Source of the DNA: Cohnella rhizosphaerae
Lineage (GTDB): Bacteria; Bacillota; Bacilli; Paenibacillales; Paenibacillaceae
Reading direction: 5' to 3'
NCBI RefSeq assembly: GCF_029525575.1
Contig: NZ_JAPDIA010000003.1
Location: 1,480,214-1,544,213 of the forward strand
Length of the DNA: 64,000 nt
Shown: positions 18,456-26,240 of the stretch, in pieces
Layout of the letters: every line of letters starts with the position of its first letter
Numbering within the stretch: position 1 is the first letter of the stretch
The notes under the pieces: model-generated
What the model saw: only the letters and a program-made list of their open reading frames with translations
Told to the model about the DNA's origin: nothing
Database searches by the model: none
Translations under genes and position numbers: made by a program

Positions 18456-19068
18456 TTACTTGGCGGCTTCGTAACGCTTGCCGACTTCTTCCCAGTTGAC
18501 GACGTTCCAGAACGCGCCGATGTAGTCCGGACGCTTGTTCTGGTACTTCAGGTAGTAAGCGTGCTCCCAGACGTCAAGGCCGAGGATCGGCGTCTCGCCT
18601 TCGAAAATCGGGCTGTCCTGGTTCGGCAGGCTGTATACCTTCAGCTTGCCGTCCTTGCCTACGACGAGGAACGCCCAGCCGGAACCGAAGCGGGTCGTAG
18701 CTTGCCGCCGCGAACGTTTCCTTGAACTTGTCGAAGCCGCCGAGCTCGCTGTCGATGGCTGCCGCCAGCGCGCCGGTCGGAGCGCCGCCTGCGTTCGGGC
18801 CGATCGTCTCCCAGAAGAGGGAGTGGTTGGCGTGGCCGCCGCCGTTGTTGCGAACCGCGGTGCGGATGGACTCCGGCACGGCGTTCAGATCGGAGATCAG
18901 ATCGTTCAGGCTCTTGTCCGCCAGTTCGGGAGCGGATTCGAGGGCTTTGTTGAGGTTGGTTACGTAAGTATTGTGATGGCGGTCGTGGTGGATCTCCATC
19001 GTGAGCGCGTCGATATGCGGCTCGAGTGCGTCGTTCGAGTAAGGAAGAGCGGGCAATACGTGTGCCAT
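18456..19068 (-). CDS. sodA: Superoxide dismutase (Mn/Fe), SodA (frameshift)
   Basis: Restored length about 203 aa. ATG 19068 follows AAGGAGG. The N-terminal [19 protein letters not shown], the metal ligands in [16 protein letters not shown] (His ~27) and [10 protein letters not shown] (His ~82), and the C-terminal [20 protein letters not shown] (Asp, His ligands) are all present. The frame breaks at ~18702 in a TT; deleting one base joins TFAAA to [14 protein letters not shown]. It detoxifies superoxide in the cytoplasm. A second, longer dismutase gene lies at 46203-47361. Confidence 0.93.
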
Positions 19069-19367
19069 AATGGAACAGCCTCCTTGGATTATGAATCGGG
19101 ATTGGAAATCTACTTCTGTATTATCCCTGATTTTAAATACTAAATCAACACGGGTGTTTAGAAAGTCTGCCCGCAAGCACGAGGCCGCGTTGTCTCAGCA
19201 TGGGCATTTTTGCCTGGTTTTATCCGGTTAAATTTATCCATTACCTCATACCTCAGACATTGTTTGAATATATTATAAGCTATTCCATCAAAATGCTGGA
19301 CGATCCGATAAAACGCGATTTAAGCGCATATTCGGCGAAATTCGGCAAAAATTTAGATATATCCATA

Positions 19368-19395
19368 TGTAAACGCTTTATTTAAAGCGTTTACA
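19368..19395. promoter_or_regulatory. 28-bp perfect palindrome between sodA and a GNAT gene
   Basis: Arms TGTAAACGCTTTA (19368-19380) and TAAAGCGTTTACA (19383-19395) surround TT. No T-run follows, so a terminator is unlikely. Each arm resembles a LacI/CcpA-type CG-centred site but misses the cre consensus at one end. It lies ~150 bp before the GNAT start and ~300 bp upstream of sodA in a 475-bp AT-rich gap (19069-19543) that holds no other gene. Confidence 0.6.
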
Positions 19396-19543
19396 CTCCT
19401 TTGCGCGACCATTCTCCTAAATTATTTATGCGATATTCCTAAAATAGCATGAAATTATCACGAATTTGTCGTAATATAAAAAGACGTTAAAGCGATGTTC
19501 ACAGTTTAGCCTCTACTTTAACTGAATCCGGGGAGACAGGCAT

Positions 19544-19966
19544 ATGCAGATTCGGACTTTTCAATTGTCGGATTATCGTTCCGTATCCGAGCTTCTGAAA
19601 GTAGCTTTGTCGGAGGAATGCTGTGAAGAGACCATGTCGGCTTTATCCCGCCAATTGTCCTGGGACAGCGAGCTTGTGCTCGTGGCGCTGAAGAACGACG
19701 AGCTCGCGGGCATCATGATCGGCACGATCGATCACAGCAAAGGTTATGTTTACCGCGTCGCCGTACATCCGGATCTTCGCCGCCAAGGCGTAGGCCGTTC
19801 GCTCGTCACCGCCATGAATGCGCGATTCCGCCAGCGGAACGTCCTGAAGGTTTTCGTCGCGGCGGACAAGCACAACGAGATGCTGCTTCCGTTTTACCAA
19901 TCCTTGAGCGACGAAATGCTCGATCTCGTGACGCCTCAGCGTCCGTTGTCGATCGTAGCAGGCTGA
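19544..19966 (+). CDS. GNAT family N-acetyltransferase
   Basis: 140 aa, ATG with GGGGAG upstream. The acetyl-CoA-binding motif A is clear: VYRVAVHPDLRRQGVGRSLV (residues ~68-87), with the R-x-x-G-x-G loop. The N-terminus IRTFQLSDYRSVSELLKVAL and the LVLVALKNDELAGIMIGTID strand pair fit the single-domain GNAT fold. Length is normal. The acceptor substrate cannot be predicted. A large hairpin terminator follows; downstream DNA becomes AT-rich and phage-like. Confidence 0.88.
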   Translation: MQIRTFQLSDYRSVSELLKVALSEECCEETMSALSRQLSWDSELVLVALKNDELAGIMIGTIDHSKGYVYRVAVHPDLRRQGVGRSLVTAMNARFRQRNVLKVFVAADKHNEMLLPFYQSLSDEMLDLVTPQRPLSIVAG

Positions 19967-20012
19967 ACGCCCATCGCTAGGTCCCTCGCAAGACGGCTTT
20001 ACGATCAGGAGA

Positions 20013-20076
20013 GCATATCTTACGTGTCGACAGGCGCCGAAAACCGGTTGCTTTTGGCCATAAGATATGCTTTTCT
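20013..20076 (+). terminator. Terminator after the GNAT gene
   Basis: GCATATCTTA pairs with TAAGATATGC across an internal region with further pairing, followed by TTTTCTT. Confidence 0.7.
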
Positions 20077-20147
20077 TATACAAGCATATCCGACCCCATG
20101 AAGCCTTGATGTAGGGGCATTTATCTGCGTTCAATGCTGAGATTTAA

Positions 20148-20627
20148 GGGGATATCACAGCATCTTCATTCCATGGCGGCACGATCGATGGGACGACGAT
20201 AACAGGAACGAATATCTTCGGTTCGTACATCGCTACAAGCAATGGATTGTTTCCTCGAGCCGAAATGAATAACGGTGCGAATTCTTTTGCTGTCTACATG
20301 AACGCGGAAAACTATGTTCAGTTCATAAGTGCTGGTTCCTCAGGATTTCCGATGCTCGAATTTAATGCAAACGGCAAGTTCGCAGGAATATATGGTAGCT
20401 CTTCGTTGTTTGCCATTGATACGACGAGCATTCTTACTTCGATTGGACCTTCATCGGCTCAAATGAACTTAGTAGGAGCGCCGGTAACCATAAATCATGT
20501 TGATGTATTAAGCAGTTTAGAATCAAAAGCCGCTAAATCCAGTTATACAGGCACGCTTTATGTATCAAGCGCATCCGGAGGTCCGGCTACTCGAGCTATA
20601 TCCGTAGTCAACGGCGTCATCCAATGA
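20148..20627 (+). pseudogene. Truncated phage tail-type protein, C-terminal part
   Basis: An open frame runs from just after a TAA at 20145 to the stop at 20627 with no credible start or ribosome site before it; a TTG at 20247 is the first start-like codon. The product begins with repeated Thr-Gly turns (GGTIDGTTITGTNIFGS), typical of the beta-helical stems of Bacillus/Paenibacillus prophage tail and endopeptidase-tail proteins. It ends with SYTGTLYVSSASGGPATRAI, a terminal domain seen in such proteins. The 5' part is missing, which marks the left edge of a prophage remnant. It is a C-terminal relic, not an independent gene. Confidence 0.6.
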
Positions 20628-20660
20628 TATACTTTGGAAAAATGGCAAAGGATGACGATA

Positions 20661-21201
20661 ATGCGAAAGTATGTAATCGGCGCATTGGTCGGGGCCGCAT
20701 TGATGTTCGGTATTCAAGCAGGCGCGACCGCCGTTCTGACGGGCTCGAAGGTGGCCGGGACCAAGGAAGTCACTTTAGGCGGTCAGGCTATTGGCCAGGC
20801 GGCAATTATCAATAATACAAGCTATCTGCCAGTCAGGGCGCTCTCTGACGCTCTGGGTCTGCAGATCGACTTGGCAGGGGGGGAAGATCGATTTGACTAC
20901 TCCAACGACACCTCAGCCGACGCCTTCGAGCGGACCGGCCGCAACGCCTGTACCTACGGATAATCAATACACTGCTGCTGAAATAGATTTTGCGATTACT
21001 GAGAAAGAATCAAGAATAAAGCTATATTCCGAACTCTCTAAGAAGTACGCCGATGAAGGAAATAAGGAATCAGCTAAATCATATGCGGACATGGCTGAGC
21101 AACAAAAGGCCGAGCTCGCCATCTGGCAGCAACGCAAAGCCGAACTGCAATCGCAATCAAACATGGCGCCGCAAGTTATAGACGTTATATTCACTGGGTA
21201 A
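20661..21201 (+). CDS. Secreted stalk-domain (copper-amine-oxidase N-like) protein with coiled coil (frameshift)
   Basis: Restored length about 179 aa. ATG 20661 is 9 nt after AAAGG. A signal-like helix (YVIGALVGAALMFGIQAGATA) is followed by a short stalk domain with the marker NNTSYLPVRALSDALGLQI. A Pro/Thr linker and an alpha-helical, heptad-rich tail (ITEKESRIKLYSELSKKYAD) complete it. The frame breaks at a seven-G run (20877-20883); removing one G gives AGGKIDLTTPT. Similar proteins follow tail genes in Paenibacillus prophages. Role unknown. Confidence 0.7.
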
Positions 21202-21226
21202 TAATCCACAACATATCCCTATGATG

Positions 21227-21261
21227 ACACCGCCGGATGCGTTCCGAACGGTGTTTTTTTT
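21227..21261 (+). terminator. Terminator of the tail/stalk pair
   Basis: ACACCG...CGGTGT followed by a run of T. Confidence 0.8.
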
Positions 21262-21328
21262 CTGTAAAACATTGTCGTATTATGGAAGATGGTGTATAAT
21301 TACCTGGAAGTTAAGGAGGCGTGATTGA

Positions 21329-21496
21329 GTGGCTGTTGCACAACCAAAATGTCCGGATTGTGGGATTATAGGTCGAGAACACATCATATCTGAAGAAAGT
21401 ATAGAAAAAACTATACTCGGAAGTGAATGGTTTAATATCGTATTTTGCGATTCATGCGGGCATGTATACGGTGTATTCACAAGAAATAGTTCCTAG
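21329..21496 (+). CDS. 55-aa zinc-ribbon protein
   Basis: Too short for many gene finders. GTG 21329 lies 9 nt after TAAGGAGG (21312-21319). Two CxxC knuckles, KCPDCG near the N-terminus and FCDSCGH near the C-terminus, are separated by ~40 residues and form a probable zinc ribbon; the end is VYGVFTRNSS. Its own ribosome site and the terminator at 21531 support a real gene. Part of the AT-rich accessory island; function unknown. Confidence 0.65.
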   Translation: MAVAQPKCPDCGIIGREHIISEESIEKTILGSEWFNIVFCDSCGHVYGVFTRNSS

Positions 21497-21530
21497 TCCT
21501 ACTGTTTGCCTATAGACAAAGATAATCATA

Positions 21531-21552
21531 GCGCCCACTTGGGTGCTTTTTT
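21531..21552 (+). terminator. Terminator after the zinc-ribbon gene
   Basis: GCGCCC-ACTT-GGGTGC followed by TTTTTT. Confidence 0.75.
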
Positions 21553-21684
21553 ATTTGCATTCAAGATGAAGAAGGAAATGCGGCGAGGTGTAATAACCTG
21601 AACAGTTGACGATGCTATTAATAATGAAACATCTGATAAAAAGCCAAAGAGTAATTGGACCGGCACAAGGAAGGAGTTGTGATA

Positions 21685-21897
21685 TTGGAGGATCTGCCAA
21701 ACATCCTAACTGCTCAGGACATATCAAAATATTTACGTATTGGTCGTAAGAGGGTTTACGAACTGATGACGCTGTCTCCAGACCACGGAGGCATACCCTC
21801 GTTTTCTATTGTTCGATCGCGCAGGGTTGAGCTTGCGGAGTTCGAAAAGTGGATTGAAGATCGAAAGCGTGAGCAAACGAATCGCTTCGATCAGTAA
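21685..21897 (+). CDS. Excisionase-type HTH DNA-binding protein
   Basis: 70 aa from TTG 21685, 9 nt after AAGGAG. Winged MerR/HTH_17-like fold: LTAQDISKYLRIGRKRVYEL is the HTH, IPSFSIVRSRRVELAEFEKW the wing and following helix. Such proteins act as excisionases or small regulators of mobile elements. It is clearly paralogous to the protein at 23127-23381 (shared LP-(N/D)-(I/V)-LTA, GGIPS, RSRR). First gene of a run of small genes to 23381, with no integrase beside it. Confidence 0.75.
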   Translation: MEDLPNILTAQDISKYLRIGRKRVYELMTLSPDHGGIPSFSIVRSRRVELAEFEKWIEDRKREQTNRFDQ

Positions 21898-21965
21898 AAG
21901 ACTCATATCAAGTAGTGTGCACGCTTGCACATGCAGAACAAAGGGATGTCCAAAGGTGCAAAGAC

Positions 21966-22169
21966 GTGGGAAGAAAACGTGAACGACCTCAACTTAAGAT
22001 TATAGGCCACTTCATTAATATCGGCGGGGAACTGGTGGAGATTGATCCACGCAAGGTCGGCAACCCAGATCGATGTAAGCAGGTAATAGCAGAGGTATTC
22101 ACCGGTAACAAATACCGGATCGTCGATAAAAACGGGAATGAGGATGATGGTACCTCTGATAGAAGTTAA
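21966..22169 (+). CDS. Small hypothetical protein in the excisionase cassette
   Basis: 67 aa from GTG 21966; the ribosome site is weak. Content is a basic start (GRKRERPQLK) then a beta-rich stretch (IIGHFINIGGELVEIDP) and YRIVDKNGNE. No family recognised. It overlaps the start of the next gene by about 20 bp, as in compact phage modules. The frame stays open upstream to 21915, so the start is uncertain. Confidence 0.4.
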   Translation: MGRKRERPQLKIIGHFINIGGELVEIDPRKVGNPDRCKQVIAEVFTGNKYRIVDKNGNEDDGTSDRS

Positions 22170-22426
22170 AGTCGATGAAGTGGAAGCTCGGAAGATGATA
22201 CTCCTTCGGATCGCTGAACTTGTTCGAGAAGTTGATGCAGAGTACGTATTCTGGGACGCCGCGGAACTTAAAAAAACGGACCTGCATGAGCTGGAATACG
22301 ATTCAAACTTATTTTTTCTTCGATACTCGCTTCATAAAACGAAAGATTGGAGGCAAATGGTACTTTCCTGCGAAAGATACCAGAGAGTTCTTAAGAATAT
22401 GGTTGCTTGAGCAGCCCAAGTCATGA
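22147..22426 (+). CDS. DUF771-like/phage-type HTH protein (frameshift)
   Basis: About 92 aa when restored; ATG 22147, or 22138 in the same frame. The N-terminal half is helical and acidic (EVEARKMILLRIAELVREVD, AEYVFWDAAELKK). A seven-A run at 22270-22276 shifts the frame. With one A removed the protein continues RTCMSWNTIQTYFFFDTRF and IGGKWYFPAKDTREFLRIWL, a C-terminus common in small Bacillus prophage proteins. It looks like a helix-turn-helix that recognises DNA. Probably co-transcribed with its neighbours. Confidence 0.6.
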
Positions 22427-22441
22427 GGAGTGCTTCCCGAC

Positions 22442-22764
22442 ATGCAACAATTTGAACTTCAACTCTCCATAAAAATCCCGCCGGAGTATGTGCTTATCAA
22501 ACAGGTCCAGTTCGAGGATTTACATAGGCAGGAGCTCGCAGGCGTTTACTGGAACATGAATGATCTCGAACACCGGATCCGGCGCAAGAGTGACTGGATC
22601 AAGACCAATATCCTCTATCCTCCACGGTTTCGGAGAATCTTAGATGCTTCTGAGGGCGGCTTTGTTTTTTTATCCCCCAAGCCCAAGGTCAGCCTTGGGC
22701 ATTTCAAGCAAATAAGATGGCAGAATTCTTGGACCGGAGATTTGGTCAGATATTTAATCCGTAA
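22442..22764 (+). CDS. DUF771 family phage protein (two one-base frameshifts)
   Basis: 106 aa when restored from ATG 22442. The family core is unmistakable: GVYWNMNDLEHRIRRKSDWI then NILYPPRFRRILD and GGFVF. Over-calls at a seven-T run (22665-22671) and a five-C run (22674-22678) derail the frame. Correcting both gives YPQAQGQPWAFQANKMAEFL and a terminal GQIFNP, exactly the canonical DUF771 end, with stop at 22762-22764. DUF771 proteins occur in prophages and are probably DNA-binding. The N-terminal strand IKIPPEYVLIKQVQFEDL is shared with the next protein. Confidence 0.8.
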
Positions 22765-22800
22765 GTTCAGTCCATAAAGCGGACAGAGAAAGGCGGAATA

Positions 22801-23130
22801 ATGAGAGAAGTTGAAGTAACAGGGACAGCCCACCTGCAGCTCAAGATTAATATTCCAGCGGATTACGTGATTATTAAGAAAGAGGAGCTAGAGGAACTAA
22901 GAAGGATTGCTGCAGAAGCAAGGTCGGCCGCATCGGAGGAAAAGGACGAGATTCCACCAACCTTAACTATGGAACAAGTAGCCCGTTATCTGGGTATCGG
23001 GCGAACAAGAGTATTTCACTTGATTAAGAGCGGCGAACTCAGCTCATACAAAATTGGAAAGTCACGAAGGGTGAGGCGAACTGATTTATTGGAGTTTGAG
23101 AAGCGATTAAGAAAAGGAGTGATGCAATGA
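22801..23130 (+). CDS. Excisionase-family protein with a DUF771-like N-terminal strand
   Basis: 109 aa; ATG 22801 with AAAGGCGG upstream. Residues ~10-35 (LQLKINIPADYVIIKKEELE) copy the N-terminal motif of the preceding DUF771 protein. Residues ~55-105 form an HTH_17 excisionase domain (LTMEQVARYLGIGRTRVFHL, then YKIGKSRRVRRTDLLEFEKR). This fusion links DUF771 to the excisionase-type DNA binders. The stop overlaps the next start (ATGATG), so translation is coupled. Confidence 0.75.
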   Translation: MREVEVTGTAHLQLKINIPADYVIIKKEELEELRRIAAEARSAASEEKDEIPPTLTMEQVARYLGIGRTRVFHLIKSGELSSYKIGKSRRVRRTDLLEFEKRLRKGVMQ

Positions 23131-23381
23131 TGACAGTGGATGAATTACCTGATGTATTAACGGCGCCAACTATCGCCAAACACCAAGGGTGCTCTGCTCA
23201 AACGATTTATGTATTGTTTCGCAAAAGTCCGGCTGCTGGCGGGATCCCGAGTTACCAGTTCGGGCGATCCAGGCGAGCACGTAAAGAAGATTACCTTAAA
23301 TGGCTTGAAGAAAGAAGGAACGAGCATAATGAGCAATTCGCGGCGACAGACGGAATGGTTTTTCAACGGAAATGGTCTTGA
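23127..23381 (+). CDS. Excisionase-type HTH DNA-binding protein, paralog of 21685
   Basis: 84 aa; ATG overlaps the previous stop. The HTH VLTAPTIAKHQGCSAQTIYVLF and the wing IPSYQFGRSRRARKEDYLKW align with the 21685 product. The C-terminal ~20 residues are charged (NEHNEQFAATDGMVFQ). Last gene of the cassette; a terminator follows at 23423. Confidence 0.72.
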   Translation: MMTVDELPDVLTAPTIAKHQGCSAQTIYVLFRKSPAAGGIPSYQFGRSRRARKEDYLKWLEERRNEHNEQFAATDGMVFQRKWS

Positions 23382-23422
23382 CCCTTTATTTCCTAAGATT
23401 TACGCGATGTGATCGATGGAAC

Positions 23423-23454
23423 AGTCCGGGGATTTCAGTTTCTCGGACTTTTTT
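23423..23454 (+). terminator. Terminator of the excisionase/DUF771 cassette
   Basis: AGTCCG...CGGACT with six T following. Confidence 0.8.
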
Positions 23455-23513
23455 AGTTTGCAGTACGATTGCCATCTTTAGGTGAAGATACTTATGATGC
23501 TTTAATTTCATCC

Positions 23514-23540
23514 AACAAAAAAAACGCCTTAAGGCGTTTT
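23514..23540 (-). terminator. Terminator of the 98-aa minus-strand gene
   Basis: Palindrome AAAACGCCTTAAGGCGTTTT followed on the minus strand by a T run, 7 bp past the stop. Confidence 0.8.
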
Positions 23541-23546
23541 CTTGAA

Positions 23547-23843
23547 TTAGCTATTAAGATCACTGAATGCATCCCATGCTTCATCCTGCTTTTCTTTGTT
23601 CTCCACAGCCACTTCCAATATTGCGAGTAGCGTCTCGTACTTAGAAGCAGAATTTGTTCCTCGAGTACGGTAAGCTTCCGTTGCCTCCGCAGCAATCGTA
23701 GTGCCGTTAAAATTTTGTTCAATGAAGAGTGACGTGGCGGCTGCCCATTTTTCAAAATCTGGACCAGTAATCATTCTTCCATAACCGCCTTCTCTTACCT
23801 GTCCGGCCAATTGCTTTCCTTGCTCTATGAGTTGTCTCGACAT
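23547..23843 (-). CDS. Hypothetical 98-aa protein of the accessory island
   Basis: ATG 23843 follows AAGGAGGGG, an excellent site. The product is soluble and mostly helical (SRQLIEQGKQLAGQVREG; FEKWAAATSLFIEQNF; ASKYETLLAILEVAVENKEK), with no cysteines, signal or HTH. I do not recognise it. Its own terminator makes it a single-gene unit facing away from the excisionase cassette. AT-rich codon use matches the island. Confidence 0.65.
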   Translation of the reverse strand: MSRQLIEQGKQLAGQVREGGYGRMITGPDFEKWAAATSLFIEQNFNGTTIAAEATEAYRTRGTNSASKYETLLAILEVAVENKEKQDEAWDAFSDLNS

Positions 23844-24007
23844 GTTTCTCCCCTCCTTCCTCTTAGACCCATAATATACCATGGATTCTAATCGAATCAA
23901 GATTTAGTCAGAATTCAAATTGTATGTAAGATAGAGTTTTTATTTGGGAGTTAATTCAATGATGTTGTACTCTTTCTTGCTGGTCCAAAGTTCCGTTTCT
24001 AAACCAC

Positions 24008-24530
24008 TTACTCAGAAATATTTCCTTTTTTGCTAAATTCCACGAATTTCTCGGAGCCAGAATATCCAAGCTTGTATTGGATGTAGAGTTTTCTTTTCTT
24101 TCCACTCGAAAGCTTATAAGAAATTTCAAATGGCCTCAGGCCATGAAGCATAAAAGCATTCATATCATCGAGAACGTAGTTATAAGTGGCAGTGGGCGTC
24201 ATATCTGCTAAGCCTCTGGCTTTGAATTGAGTATATTCATTCCAAGTTTTTGATGAAAGAAAACGCCGATCTTCAATTTGGGTTTTACGGTAATAAGCTG
24301 AAACACTTACATCAAATGCGGTTCCGGGCCCAGAATTATAAATTATAAATTATAAGCGTTATAGTATTCGAACCATCAATGTCTAATCTAAGATCAATTA
24401 CCCTTAAACGGGTTTCAGCAGAAGCTTTTAGACCACGTTTAGAAATTACAAGAGCATAAATAGCGATCAATAAAGCAGCAGTAGCAGCGATGGCTTGTAT
24501 CCAATCTGTTAGTGAGGGGTTACTTGTCAT
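24008..24530 (-). pseudogene. Small membrane-anchored protein, disrupted by a 7-bp tandem duplication
   Basis: Start ATG 24530 with GGATGGTGA upstream. The N-terminal half has one membrane helix (WIQAIAATAALLIAIYALVI) after a short external N-terminus. It then carries a beta segment (LRVIDLRLDIDGSNTITLII) that breaks at YNL-stop. Three copies of TATAATT (about 24339-24359) cause this; removing one copy restores LIIYNSGPGTAFDVSVSAYY and the frame continues to FVEFSKKGNISE (~171 aa). The lesion is a repeat-unit gain, not a homopolymer error, so it may be real. Function unknown. Confidence 0.6.
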
Positions 24531-24686
24531 GAATTCACCATCCATTCGTAAGCGTGCGCAAAAGCATTATATAATAAATGGTATTATTATCCTATATCTA
24601 TATTTTAATAGAACTACCTTTTATGATACATAATCTAAAATGTTTGAAATCCCATTGAATAAAATCCGGATCTGTGAGTATTATAA

Positions 24687-24698
24687 GAACATACGTTC
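24687..24698. promoter_or_regulatory. LexA (DinR) SOS box
   Basis: GAAC-ATAC-GTTC, matching the Gram-positive GAAC-N4-GTTC box, lies just upstream of a GGAGG site and the ATG at 24717. The flanking A and T extend the palindrome to 14 bp. TATTATA just upstream could serve as a -10. Confidence 0.7.
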
Positions 24699-24716
24699 TG
24701 TTTGGAGGCGGTCAGA

Positions 24717-24925
24717 ATGGACGTCACGAAGTACATTAGTCGAGAAGTTGTATGATCTATGAGGAATCAGCAGGGCAACTTTACGCAACGCCCAATTAAG
24801 GTAATCGCTGTGACCGACAATAAGGTATCTGCCTACGACCTATCTAAGCACGCACCACGCAGTCTTCACGCCGATCGTATCTTAGCCTGCCGGCCGCTGC
24901 CGATCCAGGAGCGTGACATCTCATG
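24717..24925 (+). pseudogene. SOS-box-controlled small ORF with an in-frame TGA
   Basis: ATG 24717 is 8 nt after GGAGG. After MDVTKYISREVV the frame meets TGA (24753-24755), then continues open in the same frame for 56 codons: SMRNQQGNFTQRPIKVIAVT... to PLPIQERDIS. The stop overlaps the next start (ATGA). The second part could start at ATG 24759 but has no ribosome site. Either the gene carries a nonsense mutation or two bases are wrong. Family unknown. Placement behind a LexA box suggests a DNA-damage-induced phage or plasmid function. Confidence 0.45.
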
Positions 24926-25343
24926 AGCGCACCAGCGGAGGACCTGCAACTCATCCAAGATCACGTTGAGATCTTGACACTTATGGAGTTAGCCCGTAAG
25001 CAGCATGAGGAGGCGACCGGTACACGAGCAGCTATCACAAAGCTTGTAGGCAGCTTCCTACAAGGAGAACTCGAGCGCTCGCTCGGCAGACTTAAGGAAC
25101 GCCGTCTTTGGGTCAAGGAGACGCCGGAACGCTCCGGGCTAAAGTTAATCTTTACATATTCTATAGCCGGCCGACGGGGGGTTATATGAGGTCGAGAGAG
25201 CCACATTACGCGCATATATGACGGAGAGGGTAGAGGATTACTCGGACCTAATCATTAAGGTACAGATTCCACGGTTGCCGATCGAGGTCAAATATCCTGA
25301 CTTCACAAAGGGTTATAATAAGCAGCGAAGCCCTAGTGATTAA
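24923..25343 (+). CDS. Hypothetical protein, second gene of the SOS-box operon (frameshift)
   Basis: About 139 aa when restored. The N-terminal helices (EDLQLIQDHVEILTLMELAR) are followed by a winged-helix-like segment (KLVGSFLQGELERSLGRLKE). A six-G run at 25176-25181 shifts the frame; dropping one G joins FTYSIAGRRG to LYEVERATLRAYMTERVEDY and a tail IKVQIPRLPIEVKYPDFTKG. It overlaps the upstream ORF by ATGA. A hairpin terminator overlaps its end. No family recognised. Confidence 0.55.
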
Positions 25344-25358
25344 ACTAAGGCTTCGTTT
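25326..25358 (+). terminator. Terminator of the SOS-box operon
   Basis: CGAAGCC...GGCTTCG then TTT, overlapping the stop codon at 25341-25343. Confidence 0.65.
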
Positions 25359-25412
25359 GCTGGCTTACTGTAAATAGAACCAGGGGCTTAATGGTAAATG
25401 AACTTTTATTAG

Positions 25413-26166
25413 TCAAGGATAATGGGGAAATCTTCGTTCTTTTTCAAGTAATCCAAAAGCTTCGTCATAAAAATGCATAAACGCTAGAGAAGTAATTGCA
25501 AAAAAATTAAAGAAGAAATCGTTAGGATGTTCAGTATGAGCAAAGTCTTTGTTATATCTCACAACTGCAATTTTATTTATTGATGAACCCATAAACATCC
25601 CCAGGCTATTCGGATGACAAAACTCAGAGAGATCATCATAGGATTCTTGAAAATACATAATACCTTTGCTGCTTATTTTTTTTAAACTCATGGTCGGCAG
25701 CTTGAATAAAGGACATTACATTCACGGGGTCAGGAATCCGCTCGATTTCAACACCTTCCAAATTACTTTTTGTCTTTATTCCTAGATTTAGCCTTCCTAA
25801 TGATTCATCAATCTGTTCATAAGTAATGACTCCATTATAAAAATTCTTTAGCTTTTTAAGGAAATACGCTATCCCCCCGGTAACTTCAAAATGCGCTCGC
25901 GTGGTTAATGCGGAAAGGATCGGATTGTCCGATTCAACCGAAACGAAGAAACCATCCACTAGTGATCGTGATCTAAATAGGCACATCTGAAGATAATGAA
26001 GACCATTTTGCCCCAATAAGCGTGATGGTCTTTCTGGAAGTGGTTTGTGTTTCTTTATATATCTTTCTTCATGGAATGAAACTAAATCCTCTAACAGTCG
26101 AGTTTCAATTTCATTTCCACTCGATAAGAGCATGGACGTTAATTTTTCTGGAATGATCAGCTTCAC
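25413..26166 (-). CDS. Uncharacterised helical protein of about 250 aa (frameshift in T8 run)
   Basis: ATG 26166. Alpha-helical with no signal or membrane helix. Landmarks: RLLGQNGLHYLQMCLFRSRS, LTTRAHFEVTGGIAYFLKKL, a linker region IERIPDPVNVMSFIQAADHE and, after the break, FQESYDDLSEFCHPNSLGMF. An eight-T run (25676-25683) splits it; removing one T joins DHEFKK to ISSKGIMYFQ. The Y-x-x-LSE-x-x-HPN motif recurs in uncharacterised DUF5677-like or HEPN-like helical proteins of accessory islands, but this assignment is tentative. Orphan gene at the right end of the island. Confidence 0.6.
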
Positions 26167-26240
26167 TGATTTCGCCTCGCTTTAAAGTAAGAAGGAGTTG
26201 CTTCACAAACACATTACCATTAGGAATATTGTGCAAACAA

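Noticed and set aside
19200..19385. A 61-codon + strand frame between sodA and GNAT
   Set aside because: No ribosome site, and its end overlaps the 28-bp palindrome; hydrophobic AT-rich composition fits non-coding DNA.
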